Positions 7,445-16,534 of a stretch of 64,000 nt of DNA are shown here, one piece after another. The first letter of the stretch is position 1. Each line of letters begins with the position of its first letter. Location of the stretch: contig NZ_CP162006.1 of the NCBI RefSeq assembly GCF_040822085.1, forward strand, positions 1,302,001 through 1,366,000, given 5' to 3'. The position numbers and the translations under genes are program-made. The notes beneath the pieces are model-generated. The model made no database searches, was not told where the DNA came from, and was given only the letters and a program-made list of their open reading frames with translations. The stretch comes from Rhodoferax sp. WC2427. GTDB lineage: Bacteria > Pseudomonadota > Gammaproteobacteria > Burkholderiales > Burkholderiaceae_C.

Positions 7445-8398
7445 TCAGGCCTGGGCGTCCAGCGCCACCTGCAGCTCGGCGCGGGTGGGCGGGTTGGCGC
7501 CTTCACGGGTGCAATTGATGGCGGCGGCCTGGGCGGCAAAGCGCAGTACGGCCAGCCAGCCAGCGTCGGACAGGCTGTCGAGCTGGGCCACCTGCTCCAC
7601 GCCTTGCTCCAGCAGGCCCACGGTCAGGCCCGCGTCAAAGGTGTCGCCCGCGCCAATGGTGTCGGCCACGGTGATCTTGGGGGCCTGGATGTCCAGCGCG
7701 GCCTGGCCGCGGCGGAACAGCGACGCACCGTCGCCACCGCGGGTAATGACCACGGCGCGCGGGCCGCTGTCGCTGGCCATGAAGCTGGCGGCCACTTCGG
7801 CCAGGCTGAGGCCGGGGGCCAGGGCGGCGGCATCTTCGTCGCTGAACTTCATCAGGTTGCTGTAGGCCGACCAACGGTACACGTTGGCCCGGTAGGCGGG
7901 CAGGTCCTTGATCAGGCTCAGGCGCACATTCGGGTCGAACAACACAATGCGCTGGCCTTGCTGGGCTTTCACCAGGTCGATGATGCGGCTGGCGGCGGGT
8001 TCAAACAGCAGCGAGATCGAGCCGAACTGCAGGAAACGGCAGCTCTGGGGCAGCACCGGCAGTGTGGTGGGGTTCCATTGCGTGTCGGCCGTGCCATTCA
8101 TATAGAAAGCGTAGCGGTTGGTGGTGGGCGTGCGCTCCACAAAGGCCAGGGTGCTGGGCGCGTCGCTGCGCAAGACCCAGCGGGTGTCCACGCCATTGCT
8201 TTCGATGTGCTTGAGCAGGCGCTCGCCAAACATGTCGGTGGACAGCTGGCACACCATGCCGATGGGCTGGCCCAGGCGGGCGGTGGCGATGGCGCTGTTG
8301 GTGGGCGCGCCGCCTTCGTGGCCGGCAAAGTTCAGGCCGCCGGTGGCGGCAAAGTCGATCAGGGATTCGCCAACGATGGCAATGCGGATGTCGGGCAT
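7445..8398 (-). CDS. PfkB-family sugar kinase (fructokinase-like)
   Basis: A 317-residue ribokinase/PfkB enzyme. It has the N-terminal sugar-site signature GGAPTNSAIATARLG (residues 29-43) and the C-terminal signature DTIGAGDTFDAG, with catalytic base D252 and anion hole GAGD. Overall similarity is to bacterial fructokinases; phosphorylation of fructose or a related ketose is the most likely reaction. First gene of a two-gene unit with the aldolase-like protein 4 bp downstream. No sugar transporter is adjacent. Confidence 0.88.
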   Translation of the reverse strand: MPDIRIAIVGESLIDFAATGGLNFAGHEGGAPTNSAIATARLGQPIGMVCQLSTDMFGERLLKHIESNGVDTRWVLRSDAPSTLAFVERTPTTNRYAFYMNGTADTQWNPTTLPVLPQSCRFLQFGSISLLFEPAASRIIDLVKAQQGQRIVLFDPNVRLSLIKDLPAYRANVYRWSAYSNLMKFSDEDAAALAPGLSLAEVAASFMASDSGPRAVVITRGGDGASLFRRGQAALDIQAPKITVADTIGAGDTFDAGLTVGLLEQGVEQVAQLDSLSDAGWLAVLRFAAQAAAINCTREGANPPTRAELQVALDAQA

Positions 8399-8511
8399 GG
8401 TGTGTCTCTGCGGTGTTGTAGTGGGTGCGAAGTGGCAACTATCTTACTGTGGGCACGCGGTTGGAGGGTACACCGTGGTTACCTGGAGATTGGGGGTGTT
8501 TTAGGCATCCC

Positions 8512-8551
8512 GCGCTTATTCCATAAGCGTGAGAAGCTATTGAAAATATAG
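8512..8551 (+). repeat. Dispersed hairpin repeat, copy 3
   Basis: GCGCTTATTCCATAAGCG followed by TGAGAAGCTAT and an AAAATATAG tail. A near-consensus copy, in the gap between divergent genes (kinase and histidine kinase). Confidence 0.85.
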
Positions 8552-8659
8552 CGGTTCCGACGGGCGTCCTGGTAAGTTAATTTGGCCCGTACCAAGCCGT
8601 GCCAGGCCATCCGCCGCAGACTGGTACGCAAACGCGCCAAGCTGGTACTTTGTGCCCTC

Positions 8660-10864
8660 ATGCACAATCTTTGGACCACCACCGTGTCTGCCCCTGCCGT
8701 GCTGCCTAACCCTCTTGCCCCGTTTCCACCGGCCCGCCGCCGCACGCGCTGGTGGTGGGCGGGTATGTGGGCGGGTGTGGCGGCGCTGGCCCTGCTGCTG
8801 ATCGCCGCGGCAGGGCAGTGGTCGGCACGGCGCGAAGCCCGCTTCCAGGCCGACAGCATCCACCGCGCCATCGAAGTCCATGCCCTGGCCCTGCGCGGCG
8901 CAGCGGCCCACTACAGCTACCTGCCTTTCACCGTGGCCCAGCACCCCGACGTGCTGGCCGCCCTGGCGCACCCGCAGGATGCCGCCGTGCTGCAGCGCGC
9001 CAACCGCTACATCGAAGAGGTGAACCGCCGCGCAGGCTCGGACGCGCTGTACCTGGTCAACCCCGAGGGCAACACCCTGGTGGCCAGCAACTGGAACACG
9101 GCGCAGAGCTTTGTGGGCCAGTCGTATGCCAACCGCCCGTATTTCAGCGACGCGCTGGCGGGTCGCAACGGCCAGTTCTATGGCGTGGGCCAGACCACTG
9201 GCGAGCCGGGGCTGTTCTTGTCGGCCCCCGTGCGCCAGGGCGGGGCGGTGGTGGGCGTGGTGACCACCAAGGTCAGCCTGCGACAGATCCAGGAGGCCTG
9301 GGGCTCGGTGCGCGACCCGATCTTGCTCAGCGATGCGCGCGGCATTGTGTTCCTGGGCTCGGTGCTGCCCTGGTTGTACCAGGCCAACCGCACCGTGGCG
9401 GGCGCTGATCTGGACTGGGTGCTGCGCCACCAGCAGTACGGCACCCACCACAGCTTCCCGCTGCTGCCCTGGACGCTGGACCGCAGCGCCGATGCCCCTG
9501 GCTACCTGGTGCGCACCGCCATCGACGGCAAACCCCGCCAGTTTCTGGCCGTGGACGAAGCCCTGCCCGACCTGGGCTGGACCCTTACCGTGATGGCCGA
9601 CTACGCGGCCGTCACCCGCGCCCGCCAACGCACCTGGATGCTGGGCCTGCTGGGCGCGGGCCTGCTGCTGCTGGCGGCCCTGTACTGGCAACTGCGCGAG
9701 CGCCGCTTTGCCGAGCAGCGCGATGCCCGCCGCCAGCTGGAGGTGCGGGTGCGCGAACGCACCGCCGAGCTCGACGAAGCCCACGCCTTTCGCAAAGCCA
9801 TGGAAGACTCGCTGGTGGTGGGCATGCGCGCCCGCGACCTCGACGGCCACATCATCTACGTCAACCCCGCCCTGTGCGCCATGACCGGCTACCGCGCCGA
9901 CGAGCTGCTGGGCCGCCTGCCGCCATATCCCTACTGGCACCCCGACGACGTGGAGCAGCACTGGCACAACAACGACGCCACCATGAGCGGCCAGGCCGCG
10001 CTGTCGGGCTTTGAATCCCGCGTGCGCCACCGCGACGGGCACGACGTGCTCACCATGGTCTACACCGCCCGGCTCATCGACGCCCAGGGCCGCCACAGCG
10101 GCTGGATGAGCACGGTGGTGGACATCACCGAGCAAAAGCGCACTGCCCTGCGCCAGCGCCAGCACGAAGAACAACTGCAGCACGCCCAGCGCCTGGCCAG
10201 CCTGGGCGAAATGGCCTCCACCCTGGCCCACGAGCTGAACCAGCCCCTGGCCGCCCTGAGCAACTTCGCCAGCGCCGCCAAGGCCTTTGCCGCACAAGGC
10301 CAGCAAGACCTGCTGGCCAGCAGCCTGGACGAGACCACCGCCCAGGCCCAGCGCGCCGCCGAAATCGTGCGCCGCATCCGCGGCTTCGTGCGCCAGCGCA
10401 CCGCCGGGCAAGAGGATTGCGTTGTGGCCGCGCTGGTGGCCAATGTGCTGGCCCTGCTGCAAGGCGAAATGCGCCAGCAGCAGGCCCGTGCCGTGGTGCG
10501 CATCCCCGCCGACCTGCCCCCCGTGCGCGGCGACCGCGTGCTGCTGGAACAGGTGCTGCTGAACCTGGTGCTGAACGCCCTGCAAGCCATGCACGCCACG
10601 CCGCCCGAGCGCCGGGTGGTGGAGATCGACGCCGCGCTGGCCGGTAGCCGCGTGCACATCCAGGTGGCCGACCGGGGCCCCGGCATCCCCGCCGAACTGG
10701 CCGAGCAGGTGTTTGCCCCCTTCTTCACCACCAAGCCCGACGGCCTGGGCCTGGGCCTGAACATCTGCCGCACGATTGTGGAGAGCCACCGGGGGCGGTT
10801 CACGTTTGCGGACCGGGTGGGTGGGGGGACGGTGTTTTTGTTGGAGTTGGAAACTTCCGGGTGA
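8660..10864 (+). CDS. DctB-like sensor histidine kinase (dCache-PAS-HisKA-HATPase)
   Basis: A 734-residue membrane sensor kinase. Order: membrane helix (about 32-52), periplasmic double-Cache domain (about 55-315, DALYLVNPEGNTLVASNW, FVGQSYANRPYF), second membrane helix (about 320-340), short coiled coil, PAS domain (about 370-490), HisKA box HELNQPL with phospho-acceptor H524, N-box NLVLNALQAM and G-boxes DRGPGIP and GLGLGLNICRTIV. This is the architecture of DctB, which senses C4-dicarboxylates. The ATG at 8660 is preferred over an upstream TTG. The FixJ-like regulator and an organic-acid permease follow at 12.2 and 12.9 kb, so this probably controls uptake of a carboxylate. A foreign-looking gene separates it from its regulator. 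Confidence 0.92.
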   Translation: MHNLWTTTVSAPAVLPNPLAPFPPARRRTRWWWAGMWAGVAALALLLIAAAGQWSARREARFQADSIHRAIEVHALALRGAAAHYSYLPFTVAQHPDVLAALAHPQDAAVLQRANRYIEEVNRRAGSDALYLVNPEGNTLVASNWNTAQSFVGQSYANRPYFSDALAGRNGQFYGVGQTTGEPGLFLSAPVRQGGAVVGVVTTKVSLRQIQEAWGSVRDPILLSDARGIVFLGSVLPWLYQANRTVAGADLDWVLRHQQYGTHHSFPLLPWTLDRSADAPGYLVRTAIDGKPRQFLAVDEALPDLGWTLTVMADYAAVTRARQRTWMLGLLGAGLLLLAALYWQLRERRFAEQRDARRQLEVRVRERTAELDEAHAFRKAMEDSLVVGMRARDLDGHIIYVNPALCAMTGYRADELLGRLPPYPYWHPDDVEQHWHNNDATMSGQAALSGFESRVRHRDGHDVLTMVYTARLIDAQGRHSGWMSTVVDITEQKRTALRQRQHEEQLQHAQRLASLGEMASTLAHELNQPLAALSNFASAAKAFAAQGQQDLLASSLDETTAQAQRAAEIVRRIRGFVRQRTAGQEDCVVAALVANVLALLQGEMRQQQARAVVRIPADLPPVRGDRVLLEQVLLNLVLNALQAMHATPPERRVVEIDAALAGSRVHIQVADRGPGIPAELAEQVFAPFFTTKPDGLGLGLNICRTIVESHRGRFTFADRVGGGTVFLLELETSG

Positions 10865-11028
10865 GTCTTCTTTTGGGTGGCCTCAGATTTCTCCTGCGAC
10901 ACCGGGAGAGGGCGTGAGGCAGAATGCCACCACAAGCAGTAGGTTGCGAGCAACGGCTTTCAGGAAGGCTAGCTGCAAGAGTTGCAAAACTCACGAGCTC
11001 ATACTTTTCCGTCTTATCAAGATCGTAA

Positions 11029-12042
11029 ATGAAATTCGAATTGCTAAATCCGGTCCTACTTGGAATAAACCAGCTGGATAATGTTCGATTGTTTCGAGGC
11101 GGACGGTCGGAGACGCGATCGCACGATGTGCATCAAAAATGGAATCGGATACAGATCGTATCCGGCACCGGATATTTTGAAGAACATCACATTTACATTG
11201 TCGTTTCGCGACAACGGACTCGATTCGCCCCACTTCAGGATTTTCCTGCCAATCATTTTTTGCTGGACCATAAATCTAGAACTTCGCCAGTTGAAATTAA
11301 CTTTTCAGATCTATCGAGCTGCATTGTTTATCCTGCAGTTTTTGATTTGGATTCCGATATATTTATCGATACTCTTATGCATGGCGTGAGAGAGCGCCTC
11401 AATATCACTGAACTACAACATATTGCGGCCGAGCCATGCAATCAGAAATTTGTTACTGCGGCGTCTTTTATTTTTGCGAATGAGAGCCTCAACGTGCCTT
11501 GTTCGCCGGATCTTTGGAGATTTATACGTTTTCCCAATGCGCTTCAAGGTGAGGGTCCGTCTGGTCCGACCCCATTTGACTTTCGCATTGAATACATTGG
11601 AAAATCTATCAATCCTGTAGAGGAGCGCTTGTCTGCACACGAACATGTCAGAAGAATTCAGACCGAGTTGAGCTCTCAAGAACCAAATAGAGAATCGTTT
11701 GTGGTTCTCTATCAAGTAGATTACCAAACTCCGCTTGGGAAAATGGGGATCGGAAGCCGAAACAACCAAATTGAGCTCGGTGCGGCCGAGGCAATTCTGA
11801 TTCAATACTTTAAGCCACGCTTCAATACTCGGAGCACAGATTTTTCGCTCAGTACGAAAAACACAGACCCTATTGATGAAGAACTCGCCAAACAAATGCG
11901 AAATTCTGGAAATTTCGCGGTTGGCTCAACTTCACTGATCCTTGAAAGCCCCAGCAAAGCTTCGCCAGGGAGTCTTTTGTGGGGACGCTATTTCACATCG
12001 CATCACGCAAAAACTTCATGTATGAACGAAATTGTGTTTTGA
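11029..12042 (+). CDS. AT-rich orphan gene with GIY-YIG-like C-terminal region
   Basis: A 337-residue protein of unknown function whose base composition and codon use are visibly more AT-rich than every neighbour, a sign of transfer. The N-terminal half (1-170) matches nothing I recognise. From about 183 on, the spacing of residues resembles a GIY-YIG nuclease fold: EYIGKS (Y189, G191), ERLSAHEH (R200, H204), an inserted strand FVVLYQVDYQ, then AAEAILIQYFKPRFNTR with E254 and N266, equivalent to the metal-binding Glu and late Asn of the family. There is no good ribosome-binding site. It sits between a histidine kinase and its probable regulator. A nuclease role is inference. Confidence 0.7.
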   Translation: MKFELLNPVLLGINQLDNVRLFRGGRSETRSHDVHQKWNRIQIVSGTGYFEEHHIYIVVSRQRTRFAPLQDFPANHFLLDHKSRTSPVEINFSDLSSCIVYPAVFDLDSDIFIDTLMHGVRERLNITELQHIAAEPCNQKFVTAASFIFANESLNVPCSPDLWRFIRFPNALQGEGPSGPTPFDFRIEYIGKSINPVEERLSAHEHVRRIQTELSSQEPNRESFVVLYQVDYQTPLGKMGIGSRNNQIELGAAEAILIQYFKPRFNTRSTDFSLSTKNTDPIDEELAKQMRNSGNFAVGSTSLILESPSKASPGSLLWGRYFTSHHAKTSCMNEIVF

Positions 12043-12176
12043 ATGCCAGCTTTCCGCAGTTGTGTCTCCTCTAGCCTATGGCGGCTTTGGGCCCAAAACA
12101 GACATTCAAATTTCCCTACGGCAGACCCGATGTCTTACTGAGCTTTCACACACTTCATTCCCCGCTTTCTACCCCC

Positions 12177-12797
12177 ATGAAGCCCACCCCACTCCCCCTG
12201 AACCTCTACGTCGTAGACGACGACGAAGCCGTGCGCCGCTCGCTGGGTCTGTTGCTGCTGTCGCGCGGCCATGCGGTGCAGGCGTTTGCTTCGGGCGAGG
12301 CTTTTCTGGCCGGGGCCGATGTGCAGCGGCCGGGCTGCGCCATCCTGGACCTGCGGCTGGGCGGGATGAGTGGGCTGCAGGTGTTTGAGGCGCTGCGGGG
12401 GCAGGGCAGTCCGCTGGTGGTGCTGTTTTTGTCGGGCCACGGCGACATTCCCATGGCGGTGGAGGCGGTGCAGCACGGCGCTTTTGGCTGGCTGGAGAAG
12501 CCCTGCAACGACGTGCGCCTGCTGGCCACTATTGCCCAGGCGCTGGACAAGTCTGCCAGCATCGCCGCCCAGTTGCAGGCGCGGCAGGCCGCGCAGGCGC
12601 TGTGGGCCAGGCTGACCCCGCGCGAGATGCAGGTGGCCCGGCTGGTGGCCGAGGGCAAGCCCAACAAGCGCATCGCCCTGGACCTGGCCCCGCTGGAGCT
12701 GCGCACCGTGGAGACGCACCGCGCCCACGTGTTTGCCAAGCTGGACCTGTCGAACAGCCACGAGCTGGAACGCTTTCTGCGCGAAAACGGTATTTAG
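12177..12797 (+). CDS. FixJ-family response regulator
   Basis: A 206-residue regulator. The receiver domain (8-125) has acidic D14/D15, phospho-acceptor D58 in [13 protein letters not shown] and lysine in WLEKPC. The LuxR-type HTH (about 145-200) contains [24 protein letters not shown] and [14 protein letters not shown]. The ATG at 12177 is chosen because it begins just before the first receiver strand. It should be phosphorylated by the DctB-like kinase upstream and act on the permease gene 150 bp downstream, where an 18-bp palindrome is present. The kinase and regulator genes would normally be adjacent. Confidence 0.92.
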   Translation: MKPTPLPLNLYVVDDDEAVRRSLGLLLLSRGHAVQAFASGEAFLAGADVQRPGCAILDLRLGGMSGLQVFEALRGQGSPLVVLFLSGHGDIPMAVEAVQHGAFGWLEKPCNDVRLLATIAQALDKSASIAAQLQARQAAQALWARLTPREMQVARLVAEGKPNKRIALDLAPLELRTVETHRAHVFAKLDLSNSHELERFLRENGI

Positions 12798-12816
12798 CGC
12801 ACTCTAGGGTTTACCC

Positions 12817-12834
12817 CTGCGTAGACCTACGCAG
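12817..12834 (+). promoter_or_regulatory. Perfect palindrome, candidate operator of the FixJ-like regulator
   Basis: CTGCGTAG-AC-CTACGCAG, 8-bp perfect arms, in the 149-bp gap before the permease gene and 20 bp after the regulator stop. The position and dyad symmetry suit a dimeric LuxR-type activator. Binding is inferred. Confidence 0.55.
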
Positions 12835-12946
12835 CAGACGCAGCGCAATGCTACGGACGACGGCCGCCGGGCCGCGCCACACACTTGTCGCCAGGTTCAA
12901 ACGGCCCCCATGGAACGGGCCGTGGCCAGAGACAAGGACACCTTCC

Positions 12947-14269
12947 ATGAGCGCCATCCCGATCCCGAGCGGCTCCGCCGCCACCCCCATGCCCTATAGC
13001 TTCGAAGAAAAGCGCAGGCGCATTTTTGCCATCGTGGCCGCCTCGTCCGGCAACCTGGTGGAGTGGTTTGACTTCTACATCTACGCGTTTTGTGCCATCT
13101 ACTTTGCGCCCGCGTTCTTTCCCAAGTCGGACCCCACGGCCCAGTTGCTCAACACCGCCGGGGTGTTTGCCGCAGGCTTTTTGATGCGCCCCATCGGCGG
13201 CTGGCTGTTTGGCCGCCTGGCCGACCGCAAGGGCCGCAAGACCTCGATGGTGGTGTCGGTGGTAATGATGTGCGCGGGCTCGCTGCTCATCGCCTGCCTG
13301 CCCACCTACGCCAGCATCGGGGCCATGGCGCCGGTGCTGCTGCTGACGGCGCGGCTGCTGCAAGGCCTGTCGGTGGGTGGCGAGTACGGCACCACCGCCA
13401 CCTATATGAGCGAGGTGGCCATGCGCGGCCAGCGCGGCTTCTTTTCGTCGTTCCAGTACGTCACGCTGATCGGCGGGCAGTTGCTGGCGGTGCTGGTGGT
13501 GGTGGTGTTGCAGCAGTTTCTGGACGAGGCCGAGCTCAAAAGCTGGGGCTGGCGCATTCCCTTCGTGCTGGGTGCTTGCACCGCGGTGGTGGCCCTCATG
13601 CTGCGCCGCACCCTGCACGAAACCACCACCGCCCAATCCCGCAGCGCCAAGGGCGCGGGCAGCGTGGCCGAGCTGGTCAAGCACCACAAGCGTGCGCTGC
13701 TGGTGGTGCTGGGCTACACGGCGGGCGGCTCGCTGATCTTCTACACCTTCACCACCTACATGCAAAAGTACCTGGTGAACTCGGCCGGCATGTCGATCAA
13801 GACCGCCAGCAATGTGATGACCGCCTGCCTGTTCCTCTACATGTGCATGCAGCCGGTGTTTGGCGCCTTGTCCGACCGCATTGGTCGGCGCAACAACATG
13901 CTGCTGTTTGGCGGCCTGGGCACGCTGATGGTGGTGCCCATCATGACCACGCTGCAAACCGTGACCAGCCCGCTGCTGGCGGGCGTGCTGATCACCATCG
14001 CCCTGGCGGTGGTGAGCTTCTACACCTCGGTGGGCGGCATCGTGAAGGCCGAGATGTTTCCGCCCGAAGTGCGCGCACTCGGCGTGGGCCTGTCGTATGC
14101 GGTGGGCAACGCCATCTTTGGCGGCAGCGCCGAGTACGTGGCCCTGGGCCTGAAGTCCATGGGAATGGAGCCGTACTTCTACTGGTACGTCACCGGCATG
14201 ATGGTGCTGGCCTTTGCCGTGAGCTTTTTGCTGCCGCGCCAGGCCACCTACCTGCACGACGACCATTGA
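12947..14269 (+). CDS. MFS organic-acid permease (KgtP/MHS-type)
   Basis: A 440-residue 12-helix transporter of the metabolite:H+ symporter subfamily. Family marks: [13 protein letters not shown] in helix 1, the loop motif [15 protein letters not shown] between helices 2 and 3, [12 protein letters not shown] in helix 4 and [10 protein letters not shown] between helices 8 and 9. Close relatives carry 2-oxoglutarate, citrate, proline or shikimate. AAGGA lies 8 nt before the ATG at 12947. Control by the DctB-like/FixJ-like pair upstream points to a di- or tricarboxylate. The substrate is not fixed by sequence. Confidence 0.9.
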   Translation: MSAIPIPSGSAATPMPYSFEEKRRRIFAIVAASSGNLVEWFDFYIYAFCAIYFAPAFFPKSDPTAQLLNTAGVFAAGFLMRPIGGWLFGRLADRKGRKTSMVVSVVMMCAGSLLIACLPTYASIGAMAPVLLLTARLLQGLSVGGEYGTTATYMSEVAMRGQRGFFSSFQYVTLIGGQLLAVLVVVVLQQFLDEAELKSWGWRIPFVLGACTAVVALMLRRTLHETTTAQSRSAKGAGSVAELVKHHKRALLVVLGYTAGGSLIFYTFTTYMQKYLVNSAGMSIKTASNVMTACLFLYMCMQPVFGALSDRIGRRNNMLLFGGLGTLMVVPIMTTLQTVTSPLLAGVLITIALAVVSFYTSVGGIVKAEMFPPEVRALGVGLSYAVGNAIFGGSAEYVALGLKSMGMEPYFYWYVTGMMVLAFAVSFLLPRQATYLHDDH

Positions 14270-14287
14270 GGGTGAAATTGGCTGCTT

Positions 14288-14326
14288 GTGCTTATGGAAT
14301 AAGCATGGACAGCTATTAAAAAAGGA
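14288..14326 (+). repeat. Dispersed hairpin repeat, copy 4
   Basis: GTGCTTATGGAATAAGCATG then GACAGCTAT and an A run. Lies between the convergent permease and LysR genes, ending just before the LysR stop. Confidence 0.75.
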
Positions 14327-14328
14327 GT

Positions 14329-15249
14329 CTATGCCACGGCCAGGCGCTGGAAGTTACCGGCAAAAAAGCGGCCCAGCATGTCCAGCGCATGCCGCACCTT
14401 GGCCGGTTGCTCGCCGCGCCGCTGGGTGATGGCGTAGACCGGCAGGTCGGCCATGTGCCAGTCGGGCAGCACGGGCACCAGGCGGCCATCGGCCAGGGCC
14501 TGGAAGTCTTCCTGCCGCACGGCCATGCAGATGCCCCAACCGGCCAGGCACAGCGCGTGCAGGGCCGACACCTGGGTGGCCTGCACCCGGCCTTCGAGCT
14601 GTACCGTCTGTTGTGCACCGCCCGGCCCCTGCAGCTCCAGCGTGTCGAATGTGGTGTGGGCCGAGCCGCTGCCCAGCCAGGCATGCTGCAGCAGGTCCTG
14701 CGGCTGCGCGGGCCAGCCGTGCTCGGCCAGGTAGCCGGGTGCGGCGCAGAGTTGGCGCTCCATGCTGCCCAGCTTGCGTGCCACCAGGCTGGAGTTGGCC
14801 AGGCTGCCCACGCGCAGGGCTATGTCCACCCGGGCCTCGATCAGGTCGATCACCGCGTCGTCCAGCAGCAGCCGTAACGTTAACTTGGGGTAGCTGCGCA
14901 GCGGCTGCAGCGCCACGGCCAGCAGGCTGGCAAAGCCGATGGGCGCGGCCAGCCGCAGTTCGCCTTCGGGTTCGTCGCGCAGCAGCGCCAGCGCCGACTC
15001 GGCGGCCCGCGCCGCCGCCACCATGGCCGCACAGCCCACGTGGTAGCGGGCCCCGGCCTCGGTGAGCGTGAGCTTGCGGGTAGAGCGGTGCAGCAGCGCC
15101 AGGCCCAGCGATTTTTCCAACTGGCGCAGGTGCTGGCTCACCGCCGACGGCGTCATGCCCAGCCGCTGCGCCGCTGCAGTCAACGAGCCCGCTGCCACCA
15201 CCTCGGCAAACACCGCCATGCGTTTGAGCTGGTCTGTGGGGTTATTCAT
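14329..15249 (-). CDS. LysR-family transcriptional regulator
   Basis: A 306-residue LysR protein. The N-terminal winged HTH (about 8-65) reads MAVFAEVVAAGSLTAAAQRLGMTPSAVSQHLRQLEKSLG and is followed by the linker helix and a substrate-binding-like effector domain (about 95-300). It belongs to the CrgA-like group often paired with oxidoreductases. It diverges by 96 bp from a small NAD(P)-binding protein, the usual arrangement in which the LysR protein controls its neighbour and itself. Confidence 0.93.
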   Translation of the reverse strand: MNNPTDQLKRMAVFAEVVAAGSLTAAAQRLGMTPSAVSQHLRQLEKSLGLALLHRSTRKLTLTEAGARYHVGCAAMVAAARAAESALALLRDEPEGELRLAAPIGFASLLAVALQPLRSYPKLTLRLLLDDAVIDLIEARVDIALRVGSLANSSLVARKLGSMERQLCAAPGYLAEHGWPAQPQDLLQHAWLGSGSAHTTFDTLELQGPGGAQQTVQLEGRVQATQVSALHALCLAGWGICMAVRQEDFQALADGRLVPVLPDWHMADLPVYAITQRRGEQPAKVRHALDMLGRFFAGNFQRLAVA

Positions 15250-15345
15250 AAGTTTTACTTCAGAGTATTGGCGGATTTAACCATCTAGTCAGGGCTTCGT
15301 GAAGTCGGGATACTTCAGTCTTCAATCAACCACTAGGAATTCACC

Positions 15346-15990
15346 ATGAAAATCGCACTCATCGGCGGCACCGGTTTCGTCGGCAGCGCCGTACTCACCG
15401 AACTGCTCAGCCGGGGCCACCAGGTCACCGCGCTGGCCCGCAACCCGGCCAAGTTCACCGCCCAGCCCGGCCTGACCGTGGTGGCCGCCGACGTGCTGGA
15501 TGCCGCACAAGTGGCCAAAGCCGTGGCCGGTACCGACGCCGTCATCAGCGCCTACAACCCCGGCTGGACCGAGCCGCAGATCCATGACCTGTTCCTGCAA
15601 GGCAGCCAGGCGATTCTGGACGGCATCAAGCAGGCAGGCGGCATGCGCGTGCTGGTGGTGGGCGGCGCAGGCAGCCTGTTTGTGGCGCCCGGCGTGCAAC
15701 TGGTGGACACCCCGCCGTTCCCCGCCGAATACAAGCAGGGCGCACTGGCCGCCCGCGAGCTGCTCAACCGCATCCAGAAGGAAACCACGCTGGACTGGAC
15801 CTTCCTCTCGCCCCCCATCGCCCTGGCCCCCGGCGCGCGTACCGGCCAGTACCGCGTGGGTGGCGACCAACTGCTGCCCGGCGTGGGTGAGGCCCCCGCA
15901 GGCATCAGCGTGGCCGACCTGGCCGTGGCCATGGTGGACGAGATCGAAACACCCAAGCATCTCAAGAAGCGCTTTACCGTGGCGAACTGA
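15346..15990 (+). CDS. NAD(P)-binding Rossmann-fold oxidoreductase (YwnB/COG2910-like)
   Basis: A 214-residue atypical short-chain reductase. It has the dinucleotide loop GGTGFVGSA (7-15), the adenine-ribose position ARNPAKF (about 34-40), a strand VISAYNPG in place of the usual catalytic YxxxK, and LVVGGAGSLFVAPG. Such proteins act as NAD(P)H-flavin reductase-like or stress-response sensors. The ATG at 15346 follows a divergent promoter region shared with the LysR gene. Reaction and substrate are unknown. Confidence 0.88.
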   Translation: MKIALIGGTGFVGSAVLTELLSRGHQVTALARNPAKFTAQPGLTVVAADVLDAAQVAKAVAGTDAVISAYNPGWTEPQIHDLFLQGSQAILDGIKQAGGMRVLVVGGAGSLFVAPGVQLVDTPPFPAEYKQGALAARELLNRIQKETTLDWTFLSPPIALAPGARTGQYRVGGDQLLPGVGEAPAGISVADLAVAMVDEIETPKHLKKRFTVAN

Positions 15991-16057
15991 AGCCCAGCCC
16001 GTCATACCGGCGTAACACCGGTTTGCTCCAATCGCCTTTTGCACTCCACAGGCAACC

Positions 16058-16534
16058 ATGGGGCTTACCAAAACCGACAAAGCGCGTGCCGAGCTTCAGC
16101 CCGGCCAGCGAAGCCTGGGCCAGCGCGAGCGGGCCTTGCTGCTGCTGGCCGATGGGCGCAAGACGGTGCACGAAATGGGCGCCTACCTGGGGCACGAGGG
16201 TGAGCGCCTGGTGCTGCAGTTGCTGCGCGACGGCTACCTCGCGCAGCCAGCGGTAGCCGCCGTGCCGGTGGCGGCCGATCCGTTTGACGGCAAGCGCTCC
16301 ATGGCCACCACCCGCATGTTTTTGTTTGACATCTGCGAGCGCATGTTCGCCCGGCGGGCGCCCGCCCTGGCCGAATCTTTGCGTGAAGCCCTGCGCAATG
16401 CCCGCGACCGCAGTTCCATGCTGGAAGTCAGCCACGTCTTGCTGGCCGAGGTGGAAAGTGCGGCAGGGCTGGAGCGGGCCAACGCGCTGCGGGAGCGCAT
16501 CGCCTTGCTGTTACCCCAGACCGTGGCGGTCTAA
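16058..16534 (+). CDS. Hypothetical protein with winged-helix-like N-terminus
   Basis: A 158-residue soluble protein of unknown function. Residues 18-60 (GQRSLGQRERALLLLADGRKTVHEMGAYLG and HEGERLVLQLLRDGYLAQ) read like a small winged helix, similar to DNA-binding domains of unknown proteins in this bacterial group. The C-terminal 80 residues are helical. There is no convincing ribosome-binding site at the ATG. Its stop overlaps the convergent stop of the next gene by 4 bp. Its closeness to the PYP unit may be chance. Confidence 0.65.
   Translation: MGLTKTDKARAELQPGQRSLGQRERALLLLADGRKTVHEMGAYLGHEGERLVLQLLRDGYLAQPAVAAVPVAADPFDGKRSMATTRMFLFDICERMFARRAPALAESLREALRNARDRSSMLEVSHVLLAEVESAAGLERANALRERIALLLPQTVAV

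Noticed and set aside
8537..10789. A 750-codon minus-strand open frame opposite the histidine kinase
   Set aside because: Same shadow pattern; the kinase on the plus strand has every expected motif.
12602..12946. A 115-residue N-terminal extension of the organic-acid permease
   Set aside because: It overlaps the FixJ-like regulator in another frame and includes the operator region; AAGGA supports the start at 12947.
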